Shown: positions 36,060-45,745, counted from the first letter of the stretch. The stretch: 64,000 nucleotides of DNA from Arctopsyche grandis (GCF_051622035.1 NC_135367.1:28660001-28724000); one strand, 5' to 3'. Program-made: numbers and translations. The notes: generated by a model from the sequence alone, not told the origin.

Positions 36060-39000
36060 TATCATCATCATCATCATTTACAGCCATTCGCCATCCACTG
36101 CTGGATGAAGGCCTCTCCAACACGCTTCCACTCGTCTCTGTTTTGCGCAACACTCATCCATCTCATTCCGCACATTTTCCTAATTTCGTTCACCCATCTT
36201 CCTTGCGGTCTTCCTTTTACTCTTTTGCCTTCTCTCGGGTACCATTCAAGCACTTCTTTTGTCCACCTTTCGTCCATCCTCCTAGCTACGTGACCCGCCC
36301 ATTGCCATTTCAATCTCTTCACTCTATCCACTATGTCCACTACCCTTGTCATATTTCTCACCCACGTGTTCCGCTTCCTGTCTTTCCTCGTTATGCCAAG
36401 CATACAGCGTTCCATACTTCTTTGAGTGCATTGGATTTTATTTTGCATCTTGGCGTTCAGTGTCCAAGTTTCACATCCATACGTCATCACTGGCAAAACG
36501 CATTGATCAAAGATCCTTTTCTTCAGGCAGAGTGGCATTTTTGATTTAAAAACAGCATTCATCCGTCCAAATGCACTCCACCCCAATTTCATACGTCTCT
36601 TTATCTCTTCATTTTTACTACCAGACATGTCAATTATTTGACCTAAATATAAATAATTATTTACTACTTCTACTGGTTTATCATCTAAGGGGATGCTATC
36701 AGGCATGCAATAACTATTGAACATTAGTTTAGTCTTATCTACGTTAATTTTTAATCCTACTTTTCTACTTTCCCTGTCCAGCTGTGTTAGTCTGATAAGT
36801 AGGTCAGCTGAATCACGAGCTACTAAAACTATATCGTCTGCGAACCGAAGGTGACTCAAAAAGCGACCATTGATGCTTACTCCGGCTGTATCCCAATCCA
36901 ATTTCCTGAAAACTCCCTCAAGCACCGCATTGAATAACTTGGGCGAGATTGTATCTCCTTGTCTTACTCCTTTTCCTATGCTAAATCTATCTGTACCTGA
37001 AAAAATTTTAACTGAAGCTGTGGCATTCTTATATATTGTAGCTAACAGTCCCACATAGGGTTCCGGCACTCCCTGTGTTTTTAGAGCGTTAAGTACTGCA
37101 TTATGACTAACTGTATCGAAGGCTTTCTCATAATCGACGAAACCTAGGCACAGTGGCCGTTGATATTCGTTGGCGCGCTCGATTAGTTCGCCAACTACTT
37201 GGAGGTGGTCCATTGTGCTGAAATTTGCCCTAAACCCTGCCTGCTCTATAGGTTGGTTCTCGTCGAGGATATTCTTCAGCCTTTCTGTAATAACCTTCGT
37301 GAAGAGCTTGTAGACCGCTGAAAGTAGACTAATGGGTCGGTAGTTCTTGATATCGCTTTTGTCGCCTTTTTTGTGTATTAAAATGATAGTTGCGTTATTC
37401 CATCCTTCTGGTATAGCTTGGTTCTGGATGCATTTGCTGAAAAGCCTAGCTAAGATATTAATTAGGGGGGGGCCGCCACATTTTAGTAAGTCGATGGGAA
37501 TATTATCTTCCCCTGGGGTTTTACCATTCTTTGCAGTTTTTAGCGCGGCCTCTACTTCGCTAGGCAATACTGCAGGAACCCTTTGGCCGTGTGTCGATTC
37601 CAGAGTGGGGAATTGGCCGTTGTCGTTCTCGTATAGTTTTGCATAGAACGTGTAAACTCTGTCTATGATTTCTTCTCTATTCCTAATTATTACTCCGCTC
37701 TCTGATCTGATTGCGATCATTTGGTTTTTGCCTAAGAAAAGATCCTGTTTGCACTTTTTCAGGCTACGGTTATTCTTAATGGTATTTTCTATTAGCTTGC
37801 TGTTAAAATCCCTGACATCCCTGACTATTCTCTTCTTAATTTCCTTATTTACTAGATTGTATTCTTGCTTATTATTATCCCTATCTAAATTCCTTTTATG
37901 CTTAATTAGGTTTTTTGTTTCCGCTGAAATTTTGCTTAATTTAATCTGTTTCCTGAAACCACCTAATTTCTTACCTGTTGAGGTTAGAACCGAACTAATT
38001 ACAGTGTTCAATTCCTCGATGTCTGCTTCTGGGTTTAATTTCCCGTATCGATTTCCAAGTTCGAGTTCGAATTCCTTTTTCCTAGACCTTAGTTGAGCGA
38101 AATCTGGAGAGTTACTGCATCCTTTTATTAATTTCCTACGTTCGCAATTTATATTAATGGCCATCTTGGCACGGACTAATCTGTGATCGCTGCCTATATC
38201 TACTTTACTTAAAACACTAACGTCTTTAACGGAGTGCAGGGCATTTGTTAGGATGAAATCGATCTCGTTTCTGTCTCCTTTAGGACTCTCCCAAGTCCAC
38301 TTATTGTTGGTGTTTTTCCTGAAAAATGAATTAGTGATGAAGAGCCTGTTGTGTTCTGCGAATTCTATGAGGCGATCGCCTCTGTCGTTTCTTTGGCCGG
38401 TACCAAAATTGCCTACTGCTCTTTCTGTGTTTGCCTTTTGTCCTATTTTTGCGTTAAAGTCGCCCATGATTATTTTAAAGTGGTGGCGGCTATTATCGTA
38501 TGCGCCCTGTAGTTTTTCGTAGAAGTCTTCTATTTCCTCGTCTGGGTGGCTAGATGTGGGGGCGTACACTTGGAAGATTTGACAAGTGTACCTGCTCGAG
38601 ATTCTTAATACTACATAGCATATACGTTCCGATATGTCGTTTATTTCTATAATATTTCTTTCTATTCTCTTATTGATAAGAAACCCTACTCCTCCTATTC
38701 TACCATTTGGTAGCCCTCTCCAGTAGAGACAGTTACCACTTTTTAGGATTATTTGGTTTTCCTGTTTTCGTCTTACTTCGCTAAGTCCTACTAAATCCCA
38801 TTTGATACTTTCTAGTTCATTCTCTAATGCAAGCACACTTCCTTCACTCGATAACGTTCTTACATTGTACGTGGCTAAATACAGGTTTCTATTAGCTAAG
38901 CTATCATCCATCGTCACTCTTACCTTGTTGGAGGTTTGGATATTATTTTTCTCGCATTTATCCAAGATGTGTTGAGAAAAAGGCGGTACTTGAGAGAGAT

Positions 39001-39090
39001 TTCCATTCAAGGAGTGAGTTCTTACCGCCATAAACTCTTCTCTGTGGTCAGCTTTGACATATAGTCATCCTAGGTATCACTTGGATCACT
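36060..39090 (-). mobile_element. RTE-clade LINE, apparently intact coding region
   Basis: The 3' end is the TCA repeat on + (TGA)n at 36060-36076, directly after the coding frame, so there is essentially no 3' UTR. The 5' end is uncertain, shortly beyond 39031. No target-site duplication could be identified by eye. Confidence 0.75.
36074..39031 (-). CDS. RTE-type endonuclease / reverse transcriptase polyprotein
   Basis: 985 uninterrupted codons. Residues 50-285 are an APE-like endonuclease: TYNVRTL (54-60), GLSEVRR (82-88), MGDFNAKIG (189-197), and SDHRLV (281-286) with the catalytic Asp-His pair. Residues about 545-770 are the reverse transcriptase: HKKGDKSDIKNYRPISLLSA, QAGFRANFST, FVDYEKAFD (631-639), KGVRQGDTISP (687-697), FADD (730-733) and NVDKTKLM. 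The tail (790-985) has YLYLGQII, YGCETWTL and WQWAGHVARRMD, as in RTE/BovB-like proteins. It nicks target DNA and copies its RNA there. The start was taken as the first ATG of the open frame; a shorter start at residue 41 (MDDSLANRN) is equally plausible because the endonuclease begins after it. All motifs are present, so activity cannot be excluded from sequence. Confidence 0.9.
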   Translation of the reverse strand: MAVRTHSLNGNLSQVPPFSQHILDKCEKNNIQTSNKVRVTMDDSLANRNLYLATYNVRTLSSEGSVLALENELESIKWDLVGLSEVRRKQENQIILKSGNCLYWRGLPNGRIGGVGFLINKRIERNIIEINDISERICYVVLRISSRYTCQIFQVYAPTSSHPDEEIEDFYEKLQGAYDNSRHHFKIIMGDFNAKIGQKANTERAVGNFGTGQRNDRGDRLIEFAEHNRLFITNSFFRKNTNNKWTWESPKGDRNEIDFILTNALHSVKDVSVLSKVDIGSDHRLVRAKMAININCERRKLIKGCSNSPDFAQLRSRKKEFELELGNRYGKLNPEADIEELNTVISSVLTSTGKKLGGFRKQIKLSKISAETKNLIKHKRNLDRDNNKQEYNLVNKEIKKRIVRDVRDFNSKLIENTIKNNRSLKKCKQDLFLGKNQMIAIRSESGVIIRNREEIIDRVYTFYAKLYENDNGQFPTLESTHGQRVPAVLPSEVEAALKTAKNGKTPGEDNIPIDLLKCGGPPLINILARLFSKCIQNQAIPEGWNNATIILIHKKGDKSDIKNYRPISLLSAVYKLFTKVITERLKNILDENQPIEQAGFRANFSTMDHLQVVGELIERANEYQRPLCLGFVDYEKAFDTVSHNAVLNALKTQGVPEPYVGLLATIYKNATASVKIFSGTDRFSIGKGVRQGDTISPKLFNAVLEGVFRKLDWDTAGVSINGRFLSHLRFADDIVLVARDSADLLIRLTQLDRESRKVGLKINVDKTKLMFNSYCMPDSIPLDDKPVEVVNNYLYLGQIIDMSGSKNEEIKRRMKLGWSAFGRMNAVFKSKMPLCLKKRIFDQCVLPVMTYGCETWTLNAKMQNKIQCTQRSMERCMLGITRKDRKRNTWVRNMTRVVDIVDRVKRLKWQWAGHVARRMDERWTKEVLEWYPREGKRVKGRPQGRWVNEIRKMCGMRWMSVAQNRDEWKRVGEAFIQQWMANGCK

Positions 39091-39959
39091 TATGAGTTAT
39101 TACATGCCATTTAACAGGGTTACTTTGTAAGTGAAAGTAGTTAGTTATGAAAATAATAGATTAGCAATTGTTATACTACTTTTTTACAGATCTTTATCGT
39201 GAGACGCCTCTTTGGAGACAACGGATTTATATATGTGAGTGCGGTTTGCAATTTAATATTTTAATAATAACTTTAGTAAAGTATATAAAATTACAGTAAT
39301 TTATTATATTCACTGATTAATCCATTATTTTTACCTACTAAATGTTTTTTTTTACAGATGAAAATGTGAATTTTTTACTGATCGGTTAAAAAAAATTAAA
39401 TATGCCTATCTGTTGAATAATTATATATATATTTTAACAGCAAAAAAAAATTCAAGTTCCACATCCGGGAAATTATAAGGCTTTCATAAATAAAACATAA
39501 AAAAACTTTTGGCGATAAATTAAAGCGGATCCAAAATAAAAATGACGCATGGCGTAGTGCTCGTATGTAGTTGCGATATTTCAGTGATCGCGCCGCGGGG
39601 TGTCGCTGCGAACGCCGAGTGCGTCCATTCCGTTGTGACGCTCAATTGATTGATTACATCCATTTGTGACGAAACTCGCAAAACGCGAGCTTCGTCGTTG
39701 TCGTCGACATTTATATCAATACACCGACAGGGTATAACACTCGAGCCTCATCCCCACACATAAATCATCATGGGGTTGCGCATGACCCCCACCCCAGCGC
39801 ACCGTACGCGTCAACGGCTATATTTCACCGGCTGTCTATACTCTATACTCGCTAATGCACTTCGGGTCTCTTAACTAGTTAGTGATGCTATGTGTGCGCT
39901 CCTTCATTTTGTCAAACAAGAAAGCTTGATTTGAATATACGTATGTATGTATTCATGCA
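39091..39959. other. intergenic, no gene seen
   Basis: 39540-39900 is GC-richer, with CpG-containing sequence, and shows no repeat match. It is a possible regulatory stretch. Confidence 0.3.
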
Positions 39960-40620
39960 TGCTTTAGGGCGAAATCACACAGCGGTGAATGTGGCAAGTG
40001 GTTTTTTACTTTATTTTTTATACTTTTAAAAATGCGAAAAAAATGATGCGTGCCATTCAGTGCCGTGCCGGCAATTCATGGGATACCCGGCATGCTCCGC
40101 CCCACAATGCTCCACTTTGGACCTTTTTCGGTTAAATTTTATGCTTGTATTTATCCTTGCTTGACAGTAATCGATAACGGTCTATCCCATATTTGAATAA
40201 ATATAGGAGACCACCCACGGTGAGGAGCCATGCACGCGGTGTGCCGTTCATCGCTGTATGTTTTCGCCCTTAGAATTCTTACACTACACAAATCCATTAA
40301 AATTCATTCCGAAAATATATATATATACTGTGAGCATACGCCCTCAATGGAGATTTTAAACAAATCCCATCCAACTTTATTCATCCGCTGTTTAAGGTCT
40401 GTGCATACCTATCCAGCACGAACCGGCAGCAGCAGGTATCCATATATGTACATATAATGTACCAAAGAATACTATCCGTACTTGCAGGATACCTGCTGCT
40501 GCCGGTTAATGCTAGATAGGTATGAATTGACCTAAACAGCCGAGGAGCGCATGCACAAAGTAAGTCAGGGCGAAATCAGGCAGCGGTGAATGTGGGACGT
40601 GGTTTTTTTAGATAGTTTTA
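39960..40620. repeat. inverted-repeat complex upstream of a foldback
   Basis: 40392-40442 and 40487-40536 are inverted copies (GGCAGCAGCAGGTATCC versus GGATACCTGCTGCTGCC). GGGCGAAATCA..CAGCGGTGAATGTGG occurs directly at 39968 and again at 40568. Sequence at 40130-40190 resembles the centre of the foldback at 40624. Confidence 0.65.
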
Positions 40621-40623
40621 AAT

Positions 40624-41013
40624 ATATAGAAAAAATGCGGCATTCATGGGACTCGTACATAGGATAGTCCTTTCAAAACGATACATTCGACCTTTGTCGT
40701 TGAAATCGTATAGTAGTATTTAGCCTTGCTTGATAGTGATCTATACCAAAACGACCCTTTGGACCATTTTCAGTAAAATTTTATCCTTGCTTGACATCGG
40801 ACAATCGATACGAATATGGGATACACCGTTATCGATCACTGTCAAGCAAGGATACTATTTTACCAAAAATGATCCAAAGGGTCGTTTTGGTACAAATCAC
40901 TGTCAAGCAAAGATAAATGCTACCATACATTTTCAACGACAAAGGTCGAATGTATCGTTTTGAAAGGACTGTCCCATGTACGCGTCCCATGAACGCCACA
41001 TTTTTTCTATATG
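40624..41013. mobile_element. foldback element F, about 390 bp
   Basis: The arms pair almost throughout: ATATAGAAAAAATG at the left with CATTTTTTCTATAT at the right, and ATACATTCGACCTTTGTCGT with ACGACAAAGGTCGAATGTAT. The centre is near 40815. There is no coding capacity. Confidence 0.75.
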
Positions 41014-41520
41014 ATCAATTGTCACATTTTACAATCCTAAAGCAAATGTTGCATACGAAGTAAGTTGCGTTTTAAAAACAAATGTAGAATAATTTTACTC
41101 TGTACCTGTTAAATCATTTTTATCATGCACAACGGGTAGCATAATAGTGTAAGAGTTGGGTCGCTTTTAATTTGTGTGAGTGACGACATAAATTCGCGGG
41201 CGAAACGTTCTTTTTCCTTATTAAACGCGCGGCTTTCTAATTAAAAAGGGCCGTAGTTAGGAAGGGAGACCAAGGACCAGGTTTCCCGGTTAACTTGTGT
41301 AATATTTCGCGAGCCACACTGTTCACTACCCCTGGCCGACACCGAGACAAAGCCAGACCTTCGCAATAAACCGCACACTTTATTAAACATTTAAATCACT
41401 ATTTCTACGTCGGCTTTATTTTTCGTTACATTTTTTGCCCTCCAGTCTGACGTTTATAAGCTGTGACTATTTTTTTATATATATTTTAAAAACCGTTTAA
41501 TTTTTAAGGGAAATTAATCA
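41014..41520. other. intergenic, no gene seen
   Basis: No repeat-family or coding signal was recognised. Confidence 0.35.
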
Positions 41521-41925
41521 TTTTTTACATACCTCCTTTGCATTTCATATTGTTTTCGTGTAAGTGGTAATTTTTATATCTCTTATTTACTAGCATCTTC
41601 TTACTTCACTTTCGATTTTTTCCTCTGACGAAATTTGGATTATTTTCCATACTATTCCAATCGTTTTCAAACTTTGCCATTTTGCTCAGTTTAGTGATTA
41701 ATATATGTATGTATGTATATGGAAATCAAGTCTGCCATTACGATGGTGAAAAATAATCTTAATAGACACGTTTGAAAATACTCCATAATCTTTCTTGGTG
41801 ACGTTCATTGTCCACATTGCCGCATTTTTCTACACTGTTCAATTCGTTTTTTTTCTTTTCGCCACCCTCTCGCTATGTCAGATTTTAATTGTTTAAACGC
41901 CTATTACTTTTTTTTTCATTCTATA
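41521..41925 (+). repeat. family A interspersed repeat, fullest copy
   Basis: It begins TTTTTTACATACCTCCTTTG and runs through TTTCGATTTTTTCCTCTGAC, TTTGCCATTTTGCTCAG, TCTGCCATTACGATGGTG and TTTCTTGGTGACGT to TTTTAATTGTTTAAACGCC. No inverted ends, tRNA boxes or reading frame were found. Confidence 0.75.
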
Positions 41926-41980
41926 TTTTTCTGTCACTGATACTCTCATAATTTTCAGTGCTGCAAGTAGATTTGTTCTC

Positions 41981-42098
41981 GTCAACGACCATACCATTCT
42001 GAATTCACCGGTTCTTGTCCGTTCACCGAAGTTAAGCAGCACTGGGCGCGGTCATTACTTGGATGGGTGACCACTTGGGAAAACCGCGTGCCGTTGGT
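41981..42098 (+). pseudogene. dispersed 5S rRNA-like sequence
   Basis: It aligns over the full 118 bp with the 5S genes of the array but in opposite orientation. It shares CAACGACCATACCA, CACCGAAGTTAAGCAGCA, ACTTGGATGGGTGACCACTT and CGCGTGCCGTTGG. Substitutions are scattered throughout. It is probably a decayed 5S pseudogene or a 5S-derived retroposed copy. TTTCTCTTTTGC follows its 3' end. Confidence 0.75.
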
Positions 42099-43072
42099 TT
42101 CTCTTTTGCTTGAGCTTTGTTCGGGTTTCTGAATTTTTTTAGTGCTGAAGAGTTCTGCAAGCTGAGTGGCTCTCGTCAACTTCTGTTCCATGTTGTTAAC
42201 ACGGGTTCTTAACATATACACATTTTTATTTATTAATTAATTACGTATTTATATAATAAATAAGTTGCTTCATCCTCATTTTCGTATTATTTACTCTCGT
42301 ATTATGCAATATCAAATCGCACAAAAAAAAAGAGTAGCGTCCTTTTTTCCAGGCCCGTAATTAATACGGAGATTCTTTTATGAAACCCGATAACCGGCTT
42401 ATAGGTAGGTAAAGGGAGAGGGGGGGGTCTGTGAAAAAAAATTATCATCACTCCCGTGAAATTAAATTGACGCCGCGTCCCCTTTGTACCCGACCTTTGA
42501 TGTTACCCCCTATCTACGCCTCAGCCACCCCATTTTCTCTCGTCCACCACCCTCTATCCAGGAATATGAATACTTTTTTTCCAGGGCTTCGGTGTTGAAC
42601 TCGTTTTAATTAGTCAATGAGATCGTTAGCAAGGGCGAGGATGAGGCGGAGAAGGGAATGAAAGTGAGGGAGGGTACGCTTTAATAGGCTTAATGTACAA
42701 TTTCGTAATTAACCGCGCTACAACCTGCCCAGAAAGGGTTTTGAAACCCCCGTCTCTTCGTTGAACCAGCTCGCCCCATTCATGATGTACACGAGCAGTA
42801 TTGGAATATCGGATCAATCTGTGCAAGCTTAACTGCGAGCGAAAAAATTTGGACCGGGCGTGAGGGTGTTAATTAAATAGCAGACGATAGCAGTGGGGCT
42901 TCAATTTCTTCCATTTGAATGAATTAAGAGATTATTGCTTCAAAAAGGGCGCTACTGGAATCTTAACGTCTTTAAAGGTTTAAAGCTGTTAACAAAATGT
43001 GAAACATGTTGCTTCAACTCACCCCCCTTTGAAAACATTCAGCGAACTGAAAAAAACCGAGAGAAATGTAGG
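42099..43072. other. flank of the 5S array, no gene seen
   Basis: Moderately GC-rich, with a G-run at 42420 and pyrimidine-rich stretches at 42480-42560. TTCTGCAAG...CTCTCGTCAAC near 42150-42180 partly repeats the sequence just before the 5S-like copy. Confidence 0.35.
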
Positions 43073-43149
43073 ACCAACGACAAGTGGTGTTCCCAAGCGG
43101 TCACCCATCCAAGTACTGACCGTGTATTCAACATGGTATGGTCGTTGGC
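43073..43149 (-). pseudogene. 5S rRNA, internally deleted edge copy
   Basis: The last unit in the direction of transcription. About 40 bp of the gene centre are missing between GACCG and TATTCAACATGG, so the A-box region is gone. Confidence 0.85.
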
Positions 43150-43231
43150 GAAAGTTGCACAAAAGAGTAGATAATTTCTGCGAATAAAAGTTCGCGTTTA
43201 ACAAAATATATCACGAGCAGAAAGAAAGGGG

Positions 43232-43349
43232 GCCAATGGCACGCGGTGTTCCCAGGCGGTCACCCATCCAAGTACTGACCGCGCCCAATGTTGCTTAACT
43301 TCGGTGATCGGACGAGAACCGGTGTATTCAACGTGGTATGGTCGTTGGT
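43232..43349 (-). rRNA. 5S rRNA, copy 1
   Basis: Full length, with several substitutions (ccaatggc at the 3' end, CAGGCGG, and GGTG at the 5' end). A diverged edge unit. Confidence 0.85.
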
Positions 43350-43429
43350 GAAAGTTGCACAAAGGGTAGATAATTTCTGCGAATAAAAGTTCGCATTCAA
43401 CAAAATATATCACGAGCAAAAGAAAGGGG

Positions 43430-43547
43430 GCCAACGGCACGCGGTGTTCCCAAGCGGTCACCCATCCAAGTACTGACCGCGCCCAATGTTGCTTAACTTC
43501 GGTGATCGGACGAGAACCGGTGTATTCAACGTGGTATGGTCGTTGGC
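43430..43547 (-). rRNA. 5S rRNA, copy 2
   Basis: Consensus gene sequence; the downstream terminator has four T residues (rc of GCAAAAG). Confidence 0.93.
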
Positions 43548-43627
43548 GAAAGTTGCACAAAGGGTAGATAATTTCTGCGAATAAAAGTTCGCATTCAACA
43601 AAATATATCACGAGCAAAAGAAAGGGG

Positions 43628-43745
43628 GCCAACGGCACGCGGTGTTCCCAAGCGGTCACCCATCCAAGTACTGACCGCGCCCAATGTTGCTTAGCTTCGG
43701 TGATCGGACGAGAACCGGTGTATTCAACGTGGTATGGTCGTTGGC
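43628..43745 (-). rRNA. 5S rRNA, copy 3
   Basis: One substitution against the consensus, in the A-box region (TTAGCTTCGG instead of TTAACTTCGG on +). Confidence 0.9.
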
Positions 43746-43825
43746 GAAAGTTGCACAAAGGGTAGATAATTTCTGCGAATAAAAGTTCGCATTCAACAAA
43801 ATATATCACGAGCAAAAGAAAGGGG

Positions 43826-43944
43826 GCCAACGGCACGCGGTGTTCCCAAGCGGTCACCCATCCAAGTACTGACCGCGCCCAATGTTGCTTTAACTTCGGT
43901 GATCGGACGAGAACCGGTGTATTCAACGTGGTATGGTCGTTGGC
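43826..43944 (-). rRNA. 5S rRNA, copy 4 (one-base insertion)
   Basis: 119 bp: an extra T on + (GCTTTAAC) within the internal promoter region. It may be less active. Confidence 0.88.
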
Positions 43945-44024
43945 GAAAGTTGCACAAAGGGTAGATAATTTCTGCGAATAAAAGTTCGCATTCAACAAAA
44001 TATATCACGAGCAAAAGAAAGGGG

Positions 44025-44142
44025 GCCAACGGCACGCGGTGTTCCCAAGCGGTCACCCATCCAAGTACTGACCGCGCCCAATGTTGCTTAACTTCGGTGA
44101 TCGGACGAGAACCGGTGTATTCAACGTGGTATGGTCGTTGGC
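44025..44142 (-). rRNA. 5S rRNA, copy 5
   Basis: Consensus gene with the older four-T terminator to its left. Confidence 0.93.
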
Positions 44143-44222
44143 GAAAGTTGCACAAAGGGTAGATAATTTCTGCGAATAAAATTCGCATTCAACAAAATAT
44201 ATCACGAGCAAAAAGAAAGGGG

Positions 44223-44340
44223 GCCAACGGCACGCGGTGTTCCCAAGCGGTCACCCATCCAAGTACTGACCGCGCCCAATGTTGCTTAACTTCGGTGATC
44301 GGACGAGAACCGGTGTATTCAACGTGGTATGGTCGTTGGC
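44223..44340 (-). rRNA. 5S rRNA, copy 6
   Basis: Consensus; the first unit from the left with the GCAAAAAG (five-T) terminator type. Confidence 0.94.
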
Positions 44341-44420
44341 GAAAGTTGCACAAAGGGTAGATAATTTCTGCGAATAAAATTCGCATTCAACAAAATATAT
44401 CACGAGCAAAAAGAAAGGGG

Positions 44421-44538
44421 GCCAACGGCACGCGGTGTTCCCAAGCGGTCACCCATCCAAGTACTGACCGCGCCCAATGTTGCTTAACTTCGGTGATCGG
44501 ACGAGAACCGGTGTATTCAACGTGGTATGGTCGTTGGC
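44421..44538 (-). rRNA. 5S rRNA, copy 7
   Basis: Identical to copy 6, exactly 198 bp on. Confidence 0.94.
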
Positions 44539-44618
44539 GAAAGTTGCACAAAGGGTAGATAATTTCTGCGAATAAAATTCGCATTCAACAAAATATATCA
44601 CGAGCAAAAAGAAAGGGG

Positions 44619-44736
44619 GCCAACGGCACGCGGTGTTCCCAAGCGGTCACCCATCCAAGTACTGACCGCGCCCAATGTTGCTTAACTTCGGTGATCGGAC
44701 GAGAACCGGTGTATTCAACGTGGTATGGTCGTTGGC
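44619..44736 (-). rRNA. 5S rRNA, copy 8
   Basis: Identical to copy 7, spacer included. Confidence 0.94.
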
Positions 44737-44816
44737 GAAAGTTGCACAAAGGGTAGATAATTTCTGCGAATAAAATTCGCATTCAACAAAATATATCACG
44801 AGCAAAAAGAAAGGGG

Positions 44817-44934
44817 GCCAACGGCACGCGGTGTTCCCAAGCGGTCACCCATCCAAGTACTGACCGCGCCCAATGTTGCTTAACTTCGGTGATCGGACGA
44901 GAACCGGTGTATTCAACGTGGTATGGTCGTTGGC
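44817..44934 (-). rRNA. 5S rRNA, copy 9
   Basis: Identical to copy 8, spacer included. Confidence 0.94.
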
Positions 44935-45014
44935 GAAAGTTGCACAAAGGGTAGATAATTTCTGCGAATAAAATTCGCATTCAACAAAATATATCACGAG
45001 CAAAAAGAAAGGGG

Positions 45015-45132
45015 GCCAACGGCACGCGGTGTTCCCAAGCGGTCACCCATCCAAGTACTGACCGCGCCCAATGTTGCTTAACTTCGGTGATCGGACGAGA
45101 ACCGGTGTATTCAACGTGGTATGGTCGTTGGC
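45015..45132 (-). rRNA. 5S rRNA, copy 10
   Basis: Identical to copy 9, spacer included. Confidence 0.94.
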
Positions 45133-45212
45133 GAAAGTTGCACAAAGGGTAGATAATTTCTGCGAATAAAATTCGCATTCAACAAAATATATCACGAGCA
45201 AAAAGAAAGGGG

Positions 45213-45330
45213 GCCAACGGCACGCGGTGTTCCCAAGCGGTCACCCATCCAAGTACTGACCGCGCCCAATGTTGCTTAACTTCGGTGATCGGACGAGAAC
45301 CGGTGTATTCAACGTGGTATGGTCGTTGGC
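45213..45330 (-). rRNA. 5S rRNA, copy 11
   Basis: Identical to copy 10, spacer included. Confidence 0.94.
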
Positions 45331-45410
45331 GAAAGTTGCACAAAGGGTAGATAATTTCTGCGAATAAAATTCGCATTCAACAAAATATATCACGAGCAAA
45401 AAGAAAGGGG

Positions 45411-45528
45411 GCCAACGGCACGCGGTGTTCCCAAGCGGTCACCCATCCAAGTACTGACCGCGCCCAATGTTGCTTAACTTCGGTGATCGGACGAGAACCG
45501 GTGTATTCAACGTGGTATGGTCGTTGGC
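45411..45528 (-). rRNA. 5S rRNA, copy 12 (array edge, unique upstream flank)
   Basis: The gene is identical to the others, but the sequence upstream of its 5' end (45529 onward) is unrelated to the array spacer. Any spacer promoter element of the other copies is therefore absent. Confidence 0.93.
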
Positions 45529-45595
45529 GGGAGCGATTCGCCTTGCAGCTGTATTCAGTAATTATAATTTTAGCAAGTAAACAGCTATTTTATTT

Positions 45596-45745
45596 CGTCA
45601 TCATCAAAATCATTTACAGTTATTTGTCATCCAATGCTGGATAAAGGCCTACTCTGAACGACATTTCATCGATCACTCATCTTACTAACAACCTTTCTTG
45701 CACCGTTTTATACTCTTTTAGGTACCATTTGAGTACTTACATATT
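45596..45745 (-). mobile_element. RTE LINE 3' fragment
   Basis: TCATCATC, then CATTTACAGTTATTTGTCAT and ATGCTGGATAAAGGCC, match the 3' end of the RTE at 36060 in the same orientation. It lies about 70 bp outside the 5S array. Confidence 0.7.

Larger units (their letters stand above)
43073..45528 (-). repeat. tandem 5S rDNA array, about 198-bp unit
   Basis: Each unit is a 118-bp 5S gene plus an 80-bp spacer, read leftward. The reverse strand shows the internal promoter parts AAGTTAAGCAAC (A-box region) and TTGGATGGGTGACCG (C-box region). The gene end is followed by CCCCTTTCTTTTTGCTC, a Pol III terminator T-run. Units from about 44025 rightward are essentially identical, while the left edge is diverged. 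The 65-codon frames that recur here are translations of this rRNA unit, not proteins. Confidence 0.95.

Noticed and set aside
36143-38522. Several + strand frames of 60-143 codons
   Set aside because: They are antisense shadows of the RTE reverse-transcriptase frame.
43198-45376. Regularly spaced repeats resembling an array of small genes or a CRISPR
   Set aside because: The 198-bp unit is a 5S rRNA gene plus spacer. The repeat is the long conserved part, and the context is an insect nuclear genome.
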